A DNA stretch of 64,000 nucleotides from Orientallactaga sibirica. Its lineage: Eukaryota; Chordata; Mammalia; Rodentia; Dipodidae. The notes under the pieces are model-generated. The model was not told where the DNA came from. It saw only the letters and a program-made list of their open reading frames with translations, and did not search any database. The stretch covers positions 2,315,001 through 2,379,000 of the forward strand of contig JAEOAD010001365.1 of assembly GCA_036365145.1 (NCBI GenBank), in the 5' to 3' direction. Both the position numbers and the translations under genes were made by a program. Shown one piece after another: positions 11,469 through 23,409 of the stretch (position 1 is its first letter; every line of letters starts with the position of its first letter).

Positions 11469-11681
11469 TTATTTTATATTATTTTTATTTATTTGAGACA
11501 GAGACAGGGAGACAGAGTGAGAATGGGTGCGCCAGGGCCTCTAGCCTCTGCAAGCGAACTCCAGACGCATGCACCATCATGTGCGTCTGGCTAACGTGGG
11601 ACCTGGAAAATCGAATCAGGGTCCTTAGGCTTCATAGGCATGTGCCTTAACCTCTAAGCCATCTCTCCAGCCCCCATCCTG

Positions 11682-11713
<32 letters not shown>

Positions 11714-13053
11714 AGGTAGGGTTTCACTCTGGTCCAGGCTGACCTGGAATTAACTATGTAGTCTCAGGGTGGCCTCGAACTCACAGCAATCCTCCTACCT
11801 CTGCCTCCCAAGTGCTGGGATTAAAGGCATACGCCATCACACCCGGCTCCATCCTGCTTTTTTTTTTTTTGTTTGTTTGTTTTTGGTTTTTGCGAGGTAG
11901 GGTCTCACTCTGGTCCAGGCTGACCTGGAATTAACTATGTAGTCTCAGGGTGGCCTCGAACTCTCAGTGATCCTCCTACCTCTGCCTCCCGAGTGCTGGG
12001 ATTAAAGGCGTGCGCCACCACGCCCGGCCTCATCCTGCTTTTTATGTGGCCCAGGCTGGCCTTGAACTCATGGTGATCCTCCTATAGCAGCCTCCTGGGT
12101 GCTGTGTGCTTTTTGAGATGGCATCTCACTATGTAGCCCAGGCAGACCTCAAATTTGAGGCTGGGATTACAAGTGCAAGCTACCACACCTGGCTAGGGCT
12201 GTGTGTATAAACAGTGTTTTGGTGGTTTTAAAATGTGTCCAGGAGCTGGTGGTGTGGCTCAGTGGTGAAACACTTGCCTAGCATGCCTGAGGCTCTGCCC
12301 TCTACCCCATCACAGCAAAAAGAAAAATAGACCTGGGCTAGAGTGAGACCCTACCTCAAAAAACAAACCTTCAAATTCCAGATGCATGTGCCACCTTGTG
12401 AGCATGTGCCACCTTACACATGGGTCACCTTGTACATCTGGCTTAAATGGGAACTGGGGAGTCAAACATGGGTCCTTAGGTTTCGCAGGCAAGCGCCTTA
12501 ACCCCTAAGCCATCTCTCTAGCCCTGGCTGCTGCTGCTGCTGCTTCTCCTCCTCCCTCTTCTCCTCCTTCTTCTTTTTAAAAAAAATTTTTTTTTTTATT
12601 TTTATTACTTATTTTTGGAGAGAGTCACAGAGAGAGAGACAGACAGCCAGGGAGAGGAGACAAAGATGGGCACGCCAGCAGTCTCTCAGCTGCTATGAAC
12701 GAAATCCAGATGTGTTTGCCCCCTTGTGGGCAAGTGCGGCATTGCACCCTTGTGTCACTTTGCATCTGACTAAACGTGGGACCTGGAGATTGGAACCAGG
12801 TTCTTAGGCTTAGCAGGCAGGCACCTTAACCGCTAAGCCATCTCTCCAGCCCATCTTCTTCTTTTTTTAATTATTTGCAAAAGGAGATAGCAAGCAAGCA
12901 AGCATGCCAGAGCCTCTTGCCAGTGCAAGCAAACTCCAGATACAGGTGCCAACTTTATGCATGTGGCTTTATGTGGGTACTGGGCAATCAAAATCAGGCC
13001 ATGAGGCTTTGTAGGCAAATGCCTTTAATGGCTGAGCCATATCTCCAGCCCCC
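11469..13053. repeat. SINE-rich stretch with an ID element
   Basis: tRNA-type (-): 11469-11675, 12365-12525 (partial), 12867-13053. Long type (-): 12577-12855. B1-like (-): 11683-11850 and 11870-12030, then an old remnant 12045-12200. ID element (+) 12244-12325 (GTGGCTCAGTGGTGAAACAC head). Positions 13054-13502 are unique sequence without an evident gene. Confidence 0.75.
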
Positions 13054-13502
13054 AAATGTGAGCTTCTGTCCCAGAGACAGATCTTTCTCTATGTGAGGGG
13101 GATTTTCTCCTTGCCAGCCTGCTAGGAAGGGGGAGAATTTCTTTTGGCTTTGACTTTCCCTCCTAACTCTAAAATCACGCCCAGGACTCCAAACCTGCTT
13201 TGGAGGGGAACGAGGGAATGGAGACTCTCCTGCTGGGCCTTCAGAGCACAAGGGAAGACGGAAGTGAAGCCTATGCTCCCTGTTTCATCCTGTGCTAAGG
13301 ATTGTCTCTGACACTCACATTCTCCTGAGTGAAAATGACGGTGAGGTCAGGCCGCAGGTGAGCAGTGAGTACAGCTGCTCATTGCAAGTCAATACAATTG
13401 GCAAATACGGGCAGAGAACAAATTTGCATATTTAGGATGTGTTAGAAACATGTAAAAATATATCCCAGGAAAATGTCAGAAAGGAATTTAGAATGAACAG
13501 GT

Positions 13503-13660
13503 TGGGCTGGGGATGTGGCTAAGTTGGTAAAGTGCTTGCCTAAGCATTCAAGAAGCCCTGGGTTCTAGCCCCAGCACTCTATAAACTGGGTATGGTGGCA
13601 CATGCTTGTAATCTCAGCACTCTGGAGGCAGAGGCAGGAGGATCAGAAGTTCAAGGTTGT
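13503..13660 (+). repeat. ID-B1 composite (B4-type) SINE
   Basis: An ID-like tRNA head (GGGCTGGGGATGTGGCTAAG...GGGTTCTAGCCCCAGCAC) runs directly into a B1-like body (GGGTATGGTGGCACATGC). This ID-then-B1 order is the layout of rodent B4 elements, an older family than its neighbours. Confidence 0.7.
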
Positions 13661-14800
13661 TGTAGTTACCTTCTCCTTGCTGGGACAAAGTACCTGACCA
13701 AACCAGCTGATGGAGCCAGGTGTGGTGTTGCACACCTTTAATCCCAGCACTTGGGAGGCAGAGGTAGGAGGATCACTGAGTTTGAGGCCAGTTGGGACTA
13801 CAGAGTGAATTCCAGGTCACCCTGAGCTACAGTGAGATTTTATCTTAAAAAAAAAAAAAATCAGGGCTGGAGAGATGGCTTAGCGGCTAAGGCGCCTGCC
13901 TGCTAAGCCTAAGAACACTGGTTCCAATGTCCAGCGGTTCCAATCTCCAGGTCCCACGTTTAGCCAAAAGCAAAGTGACACAAGGGCGCAATGCCACACT
14001 TGGCCACAAGGGGGCGCATGCATCTGGATTTCGTTCACAGCAGCTGAGAGACTGCTGGCGTGCCCATTTCTGTCTCCCTCTCCCTCTCTATCTCTCTCTG
14101 TCTCTCTCTAAAAATAACATAAAAATAAGTTAAAAATTAAAAAAAAATCAAAACAGGGCTGCAGTGATGGCTCAGCAGTTAAGGCACTTGCCTGCAAGGC
14201 CTAACCACCTGGGTTTGGTTCCCCAGTACCTACTTAAAGCCAGATGCACAGTGTGGCACATGAATCAGGAATTTGTTTACAGCAGCTATTCTCCGTCTCT
14301 TTTCTCTCTCTCTCTCTCTCTGCTTGCAAATAGTAAATAAATAAAAATTAAAAACATTTTAGGAGCTGGGTGTGGTGGCGCACGCCTTCAATCCCAGCAC
14401 TCAGGAGACAGAGGTAAGAGGATCACCGTGAATTCGAGGCCACCCTGAGACTACAGAGTGAATTCCAGGTCAGCCTGGGCTAGAGTGAGACCCTACCTCG
14501 AAAAACAACAACAAATTTTAGGAAAAAAAACCCAGTTGATGGGAAGAAGGTTTTTGTTTTGGTTTACAGTCTCAAGGGAAGCTTCAAGATGGCAGGGAAA
14601 GTGCAGGCAAGTGGAGCCAGCAGCAAGAGTGAGCTGAGCTCTGGCAAGAGGAAGAGGAAGCGGGCTGTGACCTCGAACCACGCCCCCAACAACACATCTC
14701 CTCTGGCAAGGCTCCACCTCCCAAAGTGCCATCAGCTGGGACCATGCATTCAAACCACATGTGCTTATGGGGACATCTGACTCTAACCACTACAAAAATC
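13661..14800. mobile_element. MaLR-type LTR split by SINEs
   Basis: Left piece 13661-13711 (GTAGTTACCTTCTCCTTGCT, GACAAAGTACCTGACC) and right piece about 14520-14800 (GTTTACAGTCTCAAGGGAAG ... GACTCTAACCACTAC) read as one MaLR-like LTR. Four SINEs lie between them: B1-like 13712-13865, long type 13863-14145, tRNA-type 14155-14360 and B1-like 14364-14515, all plus. Confidence 0.55.
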
Positions 14801-14851
14801 AGCCTAGGTGTGAGCCTGGACTCATCTACTTGAGTTACTATCTCAAAAAGA

Positions 14852-15410
14852 CAGGCGGGCTGGAGAGGTGGCTTAGTGGTTATGGCATTTGCCTCCAAAG
14901 CTAAAGGATCCCAGTTCAATTCTCCAGTACTCACATAAGCCAGAGGCACTTGTAACTGGAATTTGTCTACAGTGGCTAGAAACCCTAGGTGTCCATTTTC
15001 TTTCTCTCTCAAATAAAAATTAAAAATTAAAAAAAAAAAAAAAAGAGGCTGGAGGGATGGCTTAGCCACTAAAGTGTTTGCCTGCAAAGCCAAAGGTCCC
15101 AGGTTTGATTCCCCAGGACCCATGTCACCCAAATGCACAAGGGGGCAAACACATCTGGAGTTCATTTGCAGTATCTAGAAGCCCTGGCATGCCCATTGTC
15201 TCCTTCTTTCTCTGTCAAATAAATTAAAAATAAAATAAAATATAAAAAAAATTAGCCAGTCATGGTGGTGCACATCTTTAATCCCAGCACTCAGGAGGCA
15301 GAGGTAGGAGGATCACCGTGAGTTTGAGGCCACCCTGAGACTACCTAGCGAATTTCAGGTCAGCCTGGACTAGAGTGAGACCTTACCTTGAAAAACCAAA
15401 AAAAAAAAAA
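14852..15410 (+). repeat. Three plus-strand SINEs
   Basis: tRNA-type 14852-15030 and 15045-15250, B1-like 15255-15410. Confidence 0.85.
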
Positions 15411-15479
15411 AAAGATGATGACATCATATTAAAAGAGAGACTAATGGAGAGAGGGAGGGGATATGATGGAGATTGGAGT

Positions 15480-15570
15480 TCTAAAGGGGAATGGGGGGAG
15501 GGGAGGGAAATATCATGTTTTTTGTATGTAAGTATAGAAGGTGTCAATAAAAAATAATAATTTTAAAAAA
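15480..15570 (+). mobile_element. L1 3' end
   Basis: GGGGAGGGGAGGGAAATATC then GTATGTAAGTATAGAAGGTGTCAATAAA and an A-rich tail. The same string recurs at 22047-22120, and its antisense opens the fragment at 58070. Severely 5'-truncated L1. Confidence 0.65.
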
Positions 15571-16670
15571 GCAAGGAAAAAAAAAAAGGAAGAAAGACAG
15601 AAAATTCCCCATGTATAACTAGTTCATTTTCAGATGGCCCTTATCATAGCCAATGTGATGGATAAAAACAGCACATTCAACTATTCCTATCAAAGTAAGT
15701 TTTCAGGGTTTTTGCTTTAAAAACATTGCCAAAATAAACATCCTTACATATTGATACTTTTTAAAAAATTTAAAAAAGAAAGAAAGAAAAAGAAAACTGG
15801 GTGTGTTGGTGCATGCTTTTAAACTAGGGAGGCAGAGGTAGGAGGACCATTCCAGGCCAACCTGGAACTACAGAGTGAGTTCCAGGTCAGCCTGGGCTAG
15901 AGTGAGACCTTACCTCGAAAACAAAAACAAAAAAATTTAGGGTCAAGGAGGTGGCTCAGCACTTAAGAACACTTGCTGCTTAAGCATGAGGGCCTCTCAG
16001 GCCAGTGACAGCCAAGCTTGACTCTCCAGGACCCACAAAAAAAAAAATCTGGGCGTGGTGGCACACACCTTTATTCCCAGCACTTGGGTGGCACAGGTAG
16101 GAGTATCACTGTGAGTTTGAGGGCAGCCTGGGGATACAGAGTGAAGTCCAGGTCAGCTGGGGCTAGAGCAGGGTCCTACCTCAAAAAACCCCACTATGCC
16201 TTGTCAGCTGGTGAGCTTGAATCGTATAAACAAGTCCCGGGAGGATAAAGATGATGAAGATGACAGCTGAGCATCATGAATGGTGTCACCCATGCCTAGC
16301 TTTGTGCTAGTGATGCTTGAGACACTTTGGTCCCCAAGACAGCCCCCTCCAATCCTGCAGGAGAAACGGGTAGTTAAATACTTACAGACTGCACTTTGCT
16401 AGGACTGCCCCGGGAAAGAGTTTCCAGGTCCTGGGAGCATATAATGGGGTACTTTGCTCTAGTCTTTGGGGGTGGGTTGAAGGCTTCTTTGGTAAAGTGA
16501 GCTTGGCTCCAAAGCGGAAAGGATGGGGGAGGGATCCTGAAGTGACCACCCATGCAAAAGCCTGGCAAGGAGGGACCCAGGAGAGAGGAGAGGGAACAGA
16601 GGAGACTCAGACCTGGTGCAGGGAAGGGCAGGTATCTTAAGACTGGTCATTGCATAACAACGAGGATATT
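15571..16670. other. Mixed sequence, no gene seen
   Basis: 15600-15780 is AT-rich unique sequence. 15797-15935 and 16046-16195 are B1-like (+). 15940-16035 is an old B2-like tRNA fragment (GAGGTGGCTCAGCACTTAAG). 16196-16670 is unassigned unique sequence. Confidence 0.5.
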
Positions 16671-16800
16671 AACCAGGCTTGTGTTCAGACCTGCCTCCTC
16701 CACCTGCTGTGCAGCCTCAGGTAAATGACATCACTTCTCTACCTTGACTTCCTCTAATGTTAGTTCATTTCTCAGAGATTGATGAAATATCTTGGCAAGA
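16671..16800 (+). repeat. MIR-like ancient SINE
   Basis: GCCTCAGGTAAATGACATCACTTCTC...TTCATTTCTCAGAGATTGATG aligns by eye with the MIR core (CTTGGGCAAGTTACTTAACCTCTC and what follows). It is an ancestral mammalian repeat. Confidence 0.5.
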
Positions 16801-16804
16801 TATG

Positions 16805-16875
16805 TGTATTGGCCTGTTTTCTGTTGCTATGATAAAACATTCTAGGTTGTGCAATCTATAAAGAAGTTTATTTAA
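16805..16875. mobile_element. MaLR-type LTR fragment
   Basis: GTATTGGCCTGTTTTCTGTTGCTATGATAAAACATTC with TATAAAGAAGTTTATTT is the conserved start of MaLR LTRs. It is cut by a B1-like SINE at 16876. Confidence 0.55.
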
Positions 16876-17910
16876 GCCGGGCGTGGTGGCGCACGCCTTT
16901 AATCCCAGCACTCTGGAGGCAGAGGTAGGAGGATCGCCGTGAGTTCGGGGCCACCCTGAGACTACATAGTGAATTCCAGGTCAGCCTGGGCTAGAGTGAG
17001 ACCCTACCTCGAAGAAAGAAAGAAAGAAAAAAAAAAAAAAGAAAGAAATTTAAAGAAAGAAAGGCTGGAAGTATAAAGGAAGGAAGGAATTTAAATTAGG
17101 AAGGAATTCATTTATTATTATTATTTTGTTTGTTTGTTTGTTTTTTTTTGAGAGAGAGAAAGAAAGAAAGAAAGAAAGAAGGAAAGAAAGAAAAGAAAGA
17201 AGTGCTGGGATTAAAGACAATTATTTTGCAGGAGGTTTTCATTATTGCCCAGGCTGACCAAGATTTGATTCCTGTCTCAGGCTCCCAGGTGCTGGGATTG
17301 ATGACTACCAGCTGAGGATGGTTTGAACTCCACATTGAAAGATTCTCTGCCTTTAAACAAAACATCCACTTCCCTAGTGCTGGGATTACAGGTTTGCAAA
17401 CACTGTGCTGATTTATGGGGTGAGGGCAGGGGTGGGAGATGGGATGGAATCTAAGAGCAATGGCTCTGTTGAGAGTGTCTCTGGAGTCTCCATGCTACAG
17501 TCTCAAGGCTGAAGGTTTTTTAAAAATTTTATTTATTTGCTCTGAGGTCTCACATCCTGGACAGGGACAAGGGGTAATCCCAGCAGTGGCCCTGGGAGGT
17601 TGTCAGGGGGTGGAATGAGAGTCTCCACTGCCACCCTGAGACTCTGGGGTTAATCTCCAGGTCAGCCTGTCATCCTGAAACCCTGACGGAGAAAAACCCA
17701 AGGAAAATTTTGAAAAAAAAAAAAAAAAAAATTTTATTTATTTGAGAGAGAAAGAAAGTAAGAATGGGCAATAAAGGCCTTCAGCCACTGGAAATGAACT
17801 CCAGACACAATCACACCTTGGCATCTGGCTTATGTGGGCCCTGGGGGTGAACCTGGGTCCATTGGCTCCACAGGCAAATGCTTTAAACACTAAGCCATCT
17901 CTCCAGCCCT
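16876..17910. repeat. SINEs and purine-rich microsatellites
   Basis: B1-like 16876-17030 (+). (GAAA)n runs at 17012-17065 and 17156-17203. Old B1 remnants 17200-17400 (-). Degenerate B1-like text 17520-17700. tRNA-type 17722-17910 (-). Confidence 0.65.
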
Positions 17911-18804
17911 CAACCTTATTTTGAGATAGGGTCTCACTGTGTAACACCCTGCCCTGCAACTCCTGGAGACAGCCTTCCAAGTGCTGTTATTATGGGCATG
18001 TGCTGCCAGGCCCAGTTATCCAAAGCATCCTCAGTTTTAAAAAATATTTTACTTTTTATTTATACCTGGTGCCAGATAAGAGATACAGATGTCTGGAGCC
18101 ATCAGAGAGAATGAAAGGCATGAGATACCAGCCAGACTTCCTAACTCCAGATCGTGTTTGTTTGTGCATTTTTGTTGAGACAGTCCTGGAGAATCAAGCC
18201 CAACCAGGGTCCTTGGAACTCACAGACTAGTGTTTAACCACTGCCTCACTGTCTCCAGCCCTGAGTAGTTTTAAGAGCATGCAACTGGCAGTCCACCACT
18301 TCTTGGCTGTGGTTTGGGGACAAGGAAAACTCCTGCAGAGACTCTGAGGACTGATAACCAAAGCTGATGTAGACACTGTTTGAAAAACAAAAAGAAAAAG
18401 CAGGGTGTACAATTTGGTGAGGGCATAGCTTAACAGACAGTGTAAGTTGAGTTGAGCCTTTCCAGGTTTCTTGACTTGAAGCCACTTTTTTTTTGTTTGT
18501 TTGTTTTTCTTTCTTTCAGATTTCATCACAGAATTTTTTTCTTTCGGCCTTTCTTTCTTTCAGACCTTTCACAGCTTGACCCCTTCTTTCTTTCTTTCTT
18601 TTTTTTCTTTCCTGTTACATCACTCTTCCCAGGCTGACCTGGAATTCACTAGTAGTCTCAGGGTGGCCTGGCCCCAGCAAGCCCTCAGGTGGTCCTAGTG
18701 CTGGGATTAGCTGACTGTACTTCTGCCTGCTTCTTGTTATTTGAGACATTATCTTTTTTAATTATATCATTGGAGAGTCACTGGTAAGGTTGGCAGTTAA
18801 GAAT

Positions 18805-19030
18805 ATAGGTGATGGGGCTGGAGAGATGGCTTAGCAGTTAAGGCGTTTGCCTGCAAAGCCAAAGGATCATGCTTCGATTCCCCAGGACCCACATTAGCCA
18901 GTTGTACAAGAAAGAAAGGGGCACATGCATCTGGAGTTCATTTGCAGTGGCTGGAGGCCCTGGCATGCCCATTTTGTTCTCTGAGACTCTTTGGTTTGAT
19001 TTATCTCAAATAAATAAAATATCTTGAAAA
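18805..19030 (+). repeat. tRNA-derived SINE in the array
   Basis: Complete head, body and CT-rich tail with AAATAAATAAAAT end. Typical copy. Confidence 0.85.
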
Positions 19031-21185
19031 AGAATATAGGTGACGGGCTGGAGAAATGGCTTAGTGGTTCCTGCCTTGACTGACCTCCCTAGAACTGGGT
19101 TCAGGTTTGCAGAACACTGTGCCAGATGAGGGGTGGGTATGGCATCTGGAGTTCATTAGCAGTGGCGCATCCATTCTGTCTCAAATAAATAAAAATAAAA
19201 TTTTTAAAAAGAAAAAAACAAGAAGAAAGAAAGAGGTGGGCACACCAGGGTGGCCACGTAAAAACCCAGACACTCGGGAGACAGAAGTAGGAGGATGGCC
19301 ATGAGTTTCAGGCCACTCTGAGACTACATAGTGAATTCCACAGGCAAAGCCTGAGCCAGAATGAGACCATCTCTCCAAAAATAAAAAGAAATAAATTTAA
19401 AAAAGAGGGCTCAGAGATGGCTCAGGGTGCCCTGCAACTGCCTGCTACAGCCTTCAAGAAGTGCTGGTTCTAATCTCCAGCATGTTCCAATCTCCAGGCC
19501 CAGTTATAGCCAGATGCAAAGTGACAGAAATAGGCAGGTAGAGAGAGGAATGGCAATGCCACACTTGCCCACAAGGAACTCCAGGGTGTTTCCCCCTTGT
19601 GCATCTGGCTTTTTTGGGTTCACAGCAGCTGAGAGACTGCTCCTTAGGCTTCACATCTCTGTTTAACCACTAAGCCATCTCTCCAGCCCTGTCTAGTTTT
19701 CTCTGTCTGGCAGCCTCTCCAAAAAAATAATAACAATAAAAAAATAAAACTTGGACTGATAACCAAAGAAGTACAGGAGACAGGAAAAACAAAAGAAAAA
19801 GGAGGGTGTTCCAAGCTGAGGCAGAAGAAGAAGAAGGTGGACTAGGGAGATGGCTCAATGGAAAAAGGCACTTCAGTGGCAGGGAGGGTGTGCCCAGCAC
19901 CCACATCCAGATTGGATGCAAAGAATGACATATGACTGTAATCTCAGGGACCAGAGCAAGGAGAATGCAATGACCCTTTGTCTCAAAGGAGGTAGAGCAC
20001 AGACACTTTCCTGTTACATCTTGCCTCCCACACAGGGCTGTAGCACGCCAGCCCCTCCCAAATCACTAAAAGTGGTAAAAACAAAGATGACTTCTTCTGC
20101 CATCTCCTTGTTATTCTGAGCTTCCCTTCCTCTGGGATCTTGGAACATCTAAGGTTACAGTTAAGAATCTAGGTGATCCAGGGCTCCTTAGAAACTGGAA
20201 GACTGCAAAGTGACAGGATCAGGCCCATCCCCAGGAAAACATAAGCCAGTTGCAGGGAGGGGGACAGACTAGAGTTCAGGTGGGGGGAGGCACAGGGTGG
20301 ATTCTCTCTCTCTCTTCTCCCTCTTTCTTTCTCTCAAATAAATAAAATATATTTTAAGTTGAATAGGGTGATGGGCTGGAGAAATCACTCTGTGTGGTCC
20401 AGGCACTTGACTGGAACTCAGAACTCAGGTTCAACTCTCCAGAACCCATGTAAGCCAGATGCACATGGTGGAGTATGCATCTGGAGTTCATTAGCAGTGG
20501 CGCATCCATTCTGTCTCAAATAAATAAAAATAAAATTCTTAAAAAGAAAAAAAACAAGAATAAAGGTGAGCGAGGTGTGGTGGCACACGTCTCTAATCCC
20601 AGCACTCGGGAGACAGAGGTAGGAGGATCGCCATGAGTTTCAGGCCACTCTGAGACTACATAGTGAATTCCACGTCAGCCTGAGCCAGAATGAGACCCTA
20701 CCTCGAAAAATAAAAGAAATAAAAAATAAAAAAAGAGGGCTGGAGAGATGGTTTAGGGGTTAAGGCGCCTGCCTGCTAAGCCTAAGAACACTGGTTCTAA
20801 TCTCCAGCGGTTCCAATCTCCAGGTCCCACGTTTAGCCAGATGCAAAGTGACACAAGGGCGCAATGCCGCACTTGCCCACAAGGGGGCGCACGCATCCGG
20901 ATTTCGTTCACAGCAGCTGAGAGACTGCTGGCGCGCCCATCTCTGTCTCCCTCTGCCTCTCTGTCTATCTCTCTCTCTCTCTCTCAAAAAAAAAAAAAAA
21001 AAATAAAAAAAAAATAAAAAAAGAAGGAGAAGCCGGGCGTGGTGGCGCACGCCTTTAATCCCAGCACTTGGGAGGCAGAGGTAGGAGGATCGCCGAGAGT
21101 TCGAGGCCACCCTGAGACTACATAGTGAATTCCAGGTCAGCCTGGACCAGAGTGAGACCCTACCTTGCAAAAAAAAAAAAAAAAA

Positions 21186-21265
21186 AAAAAAAAAAAGAAG
21201 GAGAAGAAGGAGGAGGAGGAGGAGAAAAAGGAGGAAGACGAAGAGGAGAAGAAGAAGAAGAAGGA
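21186..21265 (+). repeat. Purine microsatellite (GAGGA/GAAGAA)n
   Basis: Grown from the A-tail of the B1-like SINE that ends at 21185. It encodes a Glu/Lys/Gly-rich spurious frame. Confidence 0.9.
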
Positions 21266-21719
21266 CTAGGGAGATGGCTCAATGGAAAAAGGCACTTGTG
21301 TGCAGAGTCTGCTGGCCCAGCACCCACAAAAAGTTGGATACAAAGTGGCACATGTGACTGTAATCTCAGGGAGCAGAGCAAGGAGAATGCAATGACTTCC
21401 TTTGTCTCAAAGGAGGTAGAGCACAGACACCTGGAAGTTGTTCTCTGACCTGCACACATGGCTGTGGCACGCCAGCCCCTCCCAAATCACTAAAAGAGTA
21501 AAAACAAAGATGACTTCAGCTGCCATCTCCCTCCCAGTCTCCCTTCCCTTCCTCTGGGATCTTGGAACATCTCAAATACAAAGGACTCTTCTTGAATCCA
21601 GGGCTCCTTAGAAACTGGAAGACTTAAGTGACACTTTAGGCCCATGCAGGAAAACTAAGCCTAGCTTGGCAGGGATGGGGGACAGACTAGATGCAGGTGG
21701 GGGAAGACACAGGGTGGAA

Positions 21720-22135
21720 GGTATAGGGAAGCCTTCTCCCACCGAGACAGCCCCTCCCCCCACACGATCTTAGTAAGTTGCCCAGGCTGACCTTGAACTC
21801 ACTCTGTGTCGTCCAGGCAGGACTGGAACTCAGATCTTGATCCTCCTAATTCAGCTTCCTGAGCAGTGCAGATGACAGGTCTGCACCAAGTCCTACATGC
21901 AGCTTGACCCCCACCCAGGCTGCTGCAGGGTCAGGGAAACTCCATCTGGCTTTGGTCCTTGCCACAGATGATCATGCCTACCATCCAGCTTGTAAACCAA
22001 ACAAAACTTAGACCCTCTAAAGTCCCTTTAAGAACCCAGTATTATGGGGGGGGGGAGGGGAGGGAAATATCATACGTTTTTTTATGTAAGTATAGAAGTT
22101 GTCAATAAAAAAATTTTCATAAAAAAAGAACCCAG
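21720..22135. other. Unassigned sequence and a second L1 3' end
   Basis: 21720-22046 is unique sequence with old B1-like words. 22047-22120 repeats the L1 3' end (GGGAGGGAAATATCAT ... TAGAAGTTGTCAATAAA), plus strand. Confidence 0.55.
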
Positions 22136-22139
22136 TATT

Positions 22140-23265
22140 AGGCTAGAGAGATGGCTTAGCAGTTAAGTCACTTGCCTTCGAAGCCTAAGGACCCAGGTTC
22201 AATTCCCCAGAACCCATGTAAGCCAGATGCACAAGGTAGTGCATGTGTCTGGACTTCATCTGCAGTGGCTGGAGGTCCTGGCACACCCATTCTCTCTATC
22301 GTCCTCTCTCTCTCCCTCAAATAAATAAATAAAATAAATACTTTAAAGAATTGACTGTTAGGCTGAAGAGATGGCTTAGCAGTTAAGGCACTTGCCAGCA
22401 AAGCCCAAGTTCCATCCTCAGAATCCACATAATCCAGATGCACATGGTGGCACATGCATCTGGAGTTTGTTAGCAGTACCTGGAGGCCCTGGTGTGCCCA
22501 TTCTATCTTTCTCGCACACAAATAAATAAAATATTTAAGGGCTGGAGAGATGGCTTAGCGGTTAAGGCCCATGCCTGTGAACCCTAAGGATCCCGGTTCA
22601 ATTCTCCAGGTCCCACATAAGCCAGATGGACATGGTGGTGCAAACGTCTGGAGTTCCTCCCTCCCCCCTCCCGTCGCTCTCTGCCCCTTTCTCATTCTCT
22701 AATGAATAAATAAAAATAAAATATTAAAAACAAAAGAGGCAGTGGTAGGAGGGTCGCTGTGAGTTGGAGGCCAGCCTGAGACTACACAGTGAATTCCAGG
22801 ACAGCCTGGGCTACAGTGAGACCCTACCTCGAAAAAACAAACAAATAAGGGGCTGGGGAGATGGCTAAGTGGTTAAGGTGCTTGCCTGCAAAGCCAGCCA
22901 GCCCGCATGATAGGATGATTCTCCAGCACCCACATAAAGCCAGATGCCACTGGAGTTCGTTTGCAGCAGCAAGAGGCCCTGGTGCGCCTATTTCCTCTCT
23001 CCATGTAAATAAGGCACTTGCCTGTGAAGCCAAAGGACTCAGGTTCGATTCCCCAGGATCCATGTAATCCAGATGCATTAGATGGCCCATACATCTGGAG
23101 TTAGCTTGTAGCATCCGAAGGACCTGAGCGCCCATTCTCTCTCTCTGCTTGCAAATAAATAATTTTTTTTAAAAAAAGCAACACAAACCCGGCGTGGTGA
23201 CGCATGCCTTTAATCCCAGCCCTCTGGAGGCAGATGTAGGAAGATCACTTGTGAATTCGCAAAAC
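22140..23265 (+). repeat. Head-to-tail SINE series before CAPNS1
   Basis: tRNA-type copies at 22140-22340, 22360-22535, 22540-22725, 22850-23000 and 23000-23170 (the last two fused, the first losing its tail). B1-like partials at 22735-22845 and 23185-23265. Confidence 0.8.
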
Positions 23266-23409
23266 CAAAAAATAATAATAAACCCAAGAAAAATAAATAT
23301 ATAAATGACAAAGTTGTGTAGCGAACTGCAAATCGCAACCGCCCGAGGGAAGAAATTCAAATTATGACACTGCAGTGTCACCACGAAAGCTCCAGTGCCT
23401 GTCAAGTCT

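Larger units (their letters stand above)
18340..21720 (+). repeat. Degenerate tandem array of about 1.4-kb units
   Basis: Non-SINE text recurs at a spacing of about 1.37-1.42 kb. GGACTGATAACCAAAG is at 18347 and 19753. TCTTGTTATT-type text is at 18732 and 20104. Leader CAGTTAAGAAT.TAGGTGAT is at 18794 and 20160. GTAGAGCACAGACAC is at 19991 and 21415. CACGCCAGCCCCTCCCAAATCAC is at about 20045 and 21468. CCAGGGCTCCTTAGAAACTGG is at 20179 and 21597. The SINE order (tRNA-type, B1-like, long type) is also repeated: 19038/19236/19402 and 20371/20572/20731. A younger B1 (21032-21185) is present only in the last unit. Copies carry many indels, and the middle unit is mosaic. Confidence 0.65.

Noticed and set aside
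21125..21448. Lys/Glu/Gly-rich frame
   Set aside because: Translates a SINE A-tail and a purine microsatellite.
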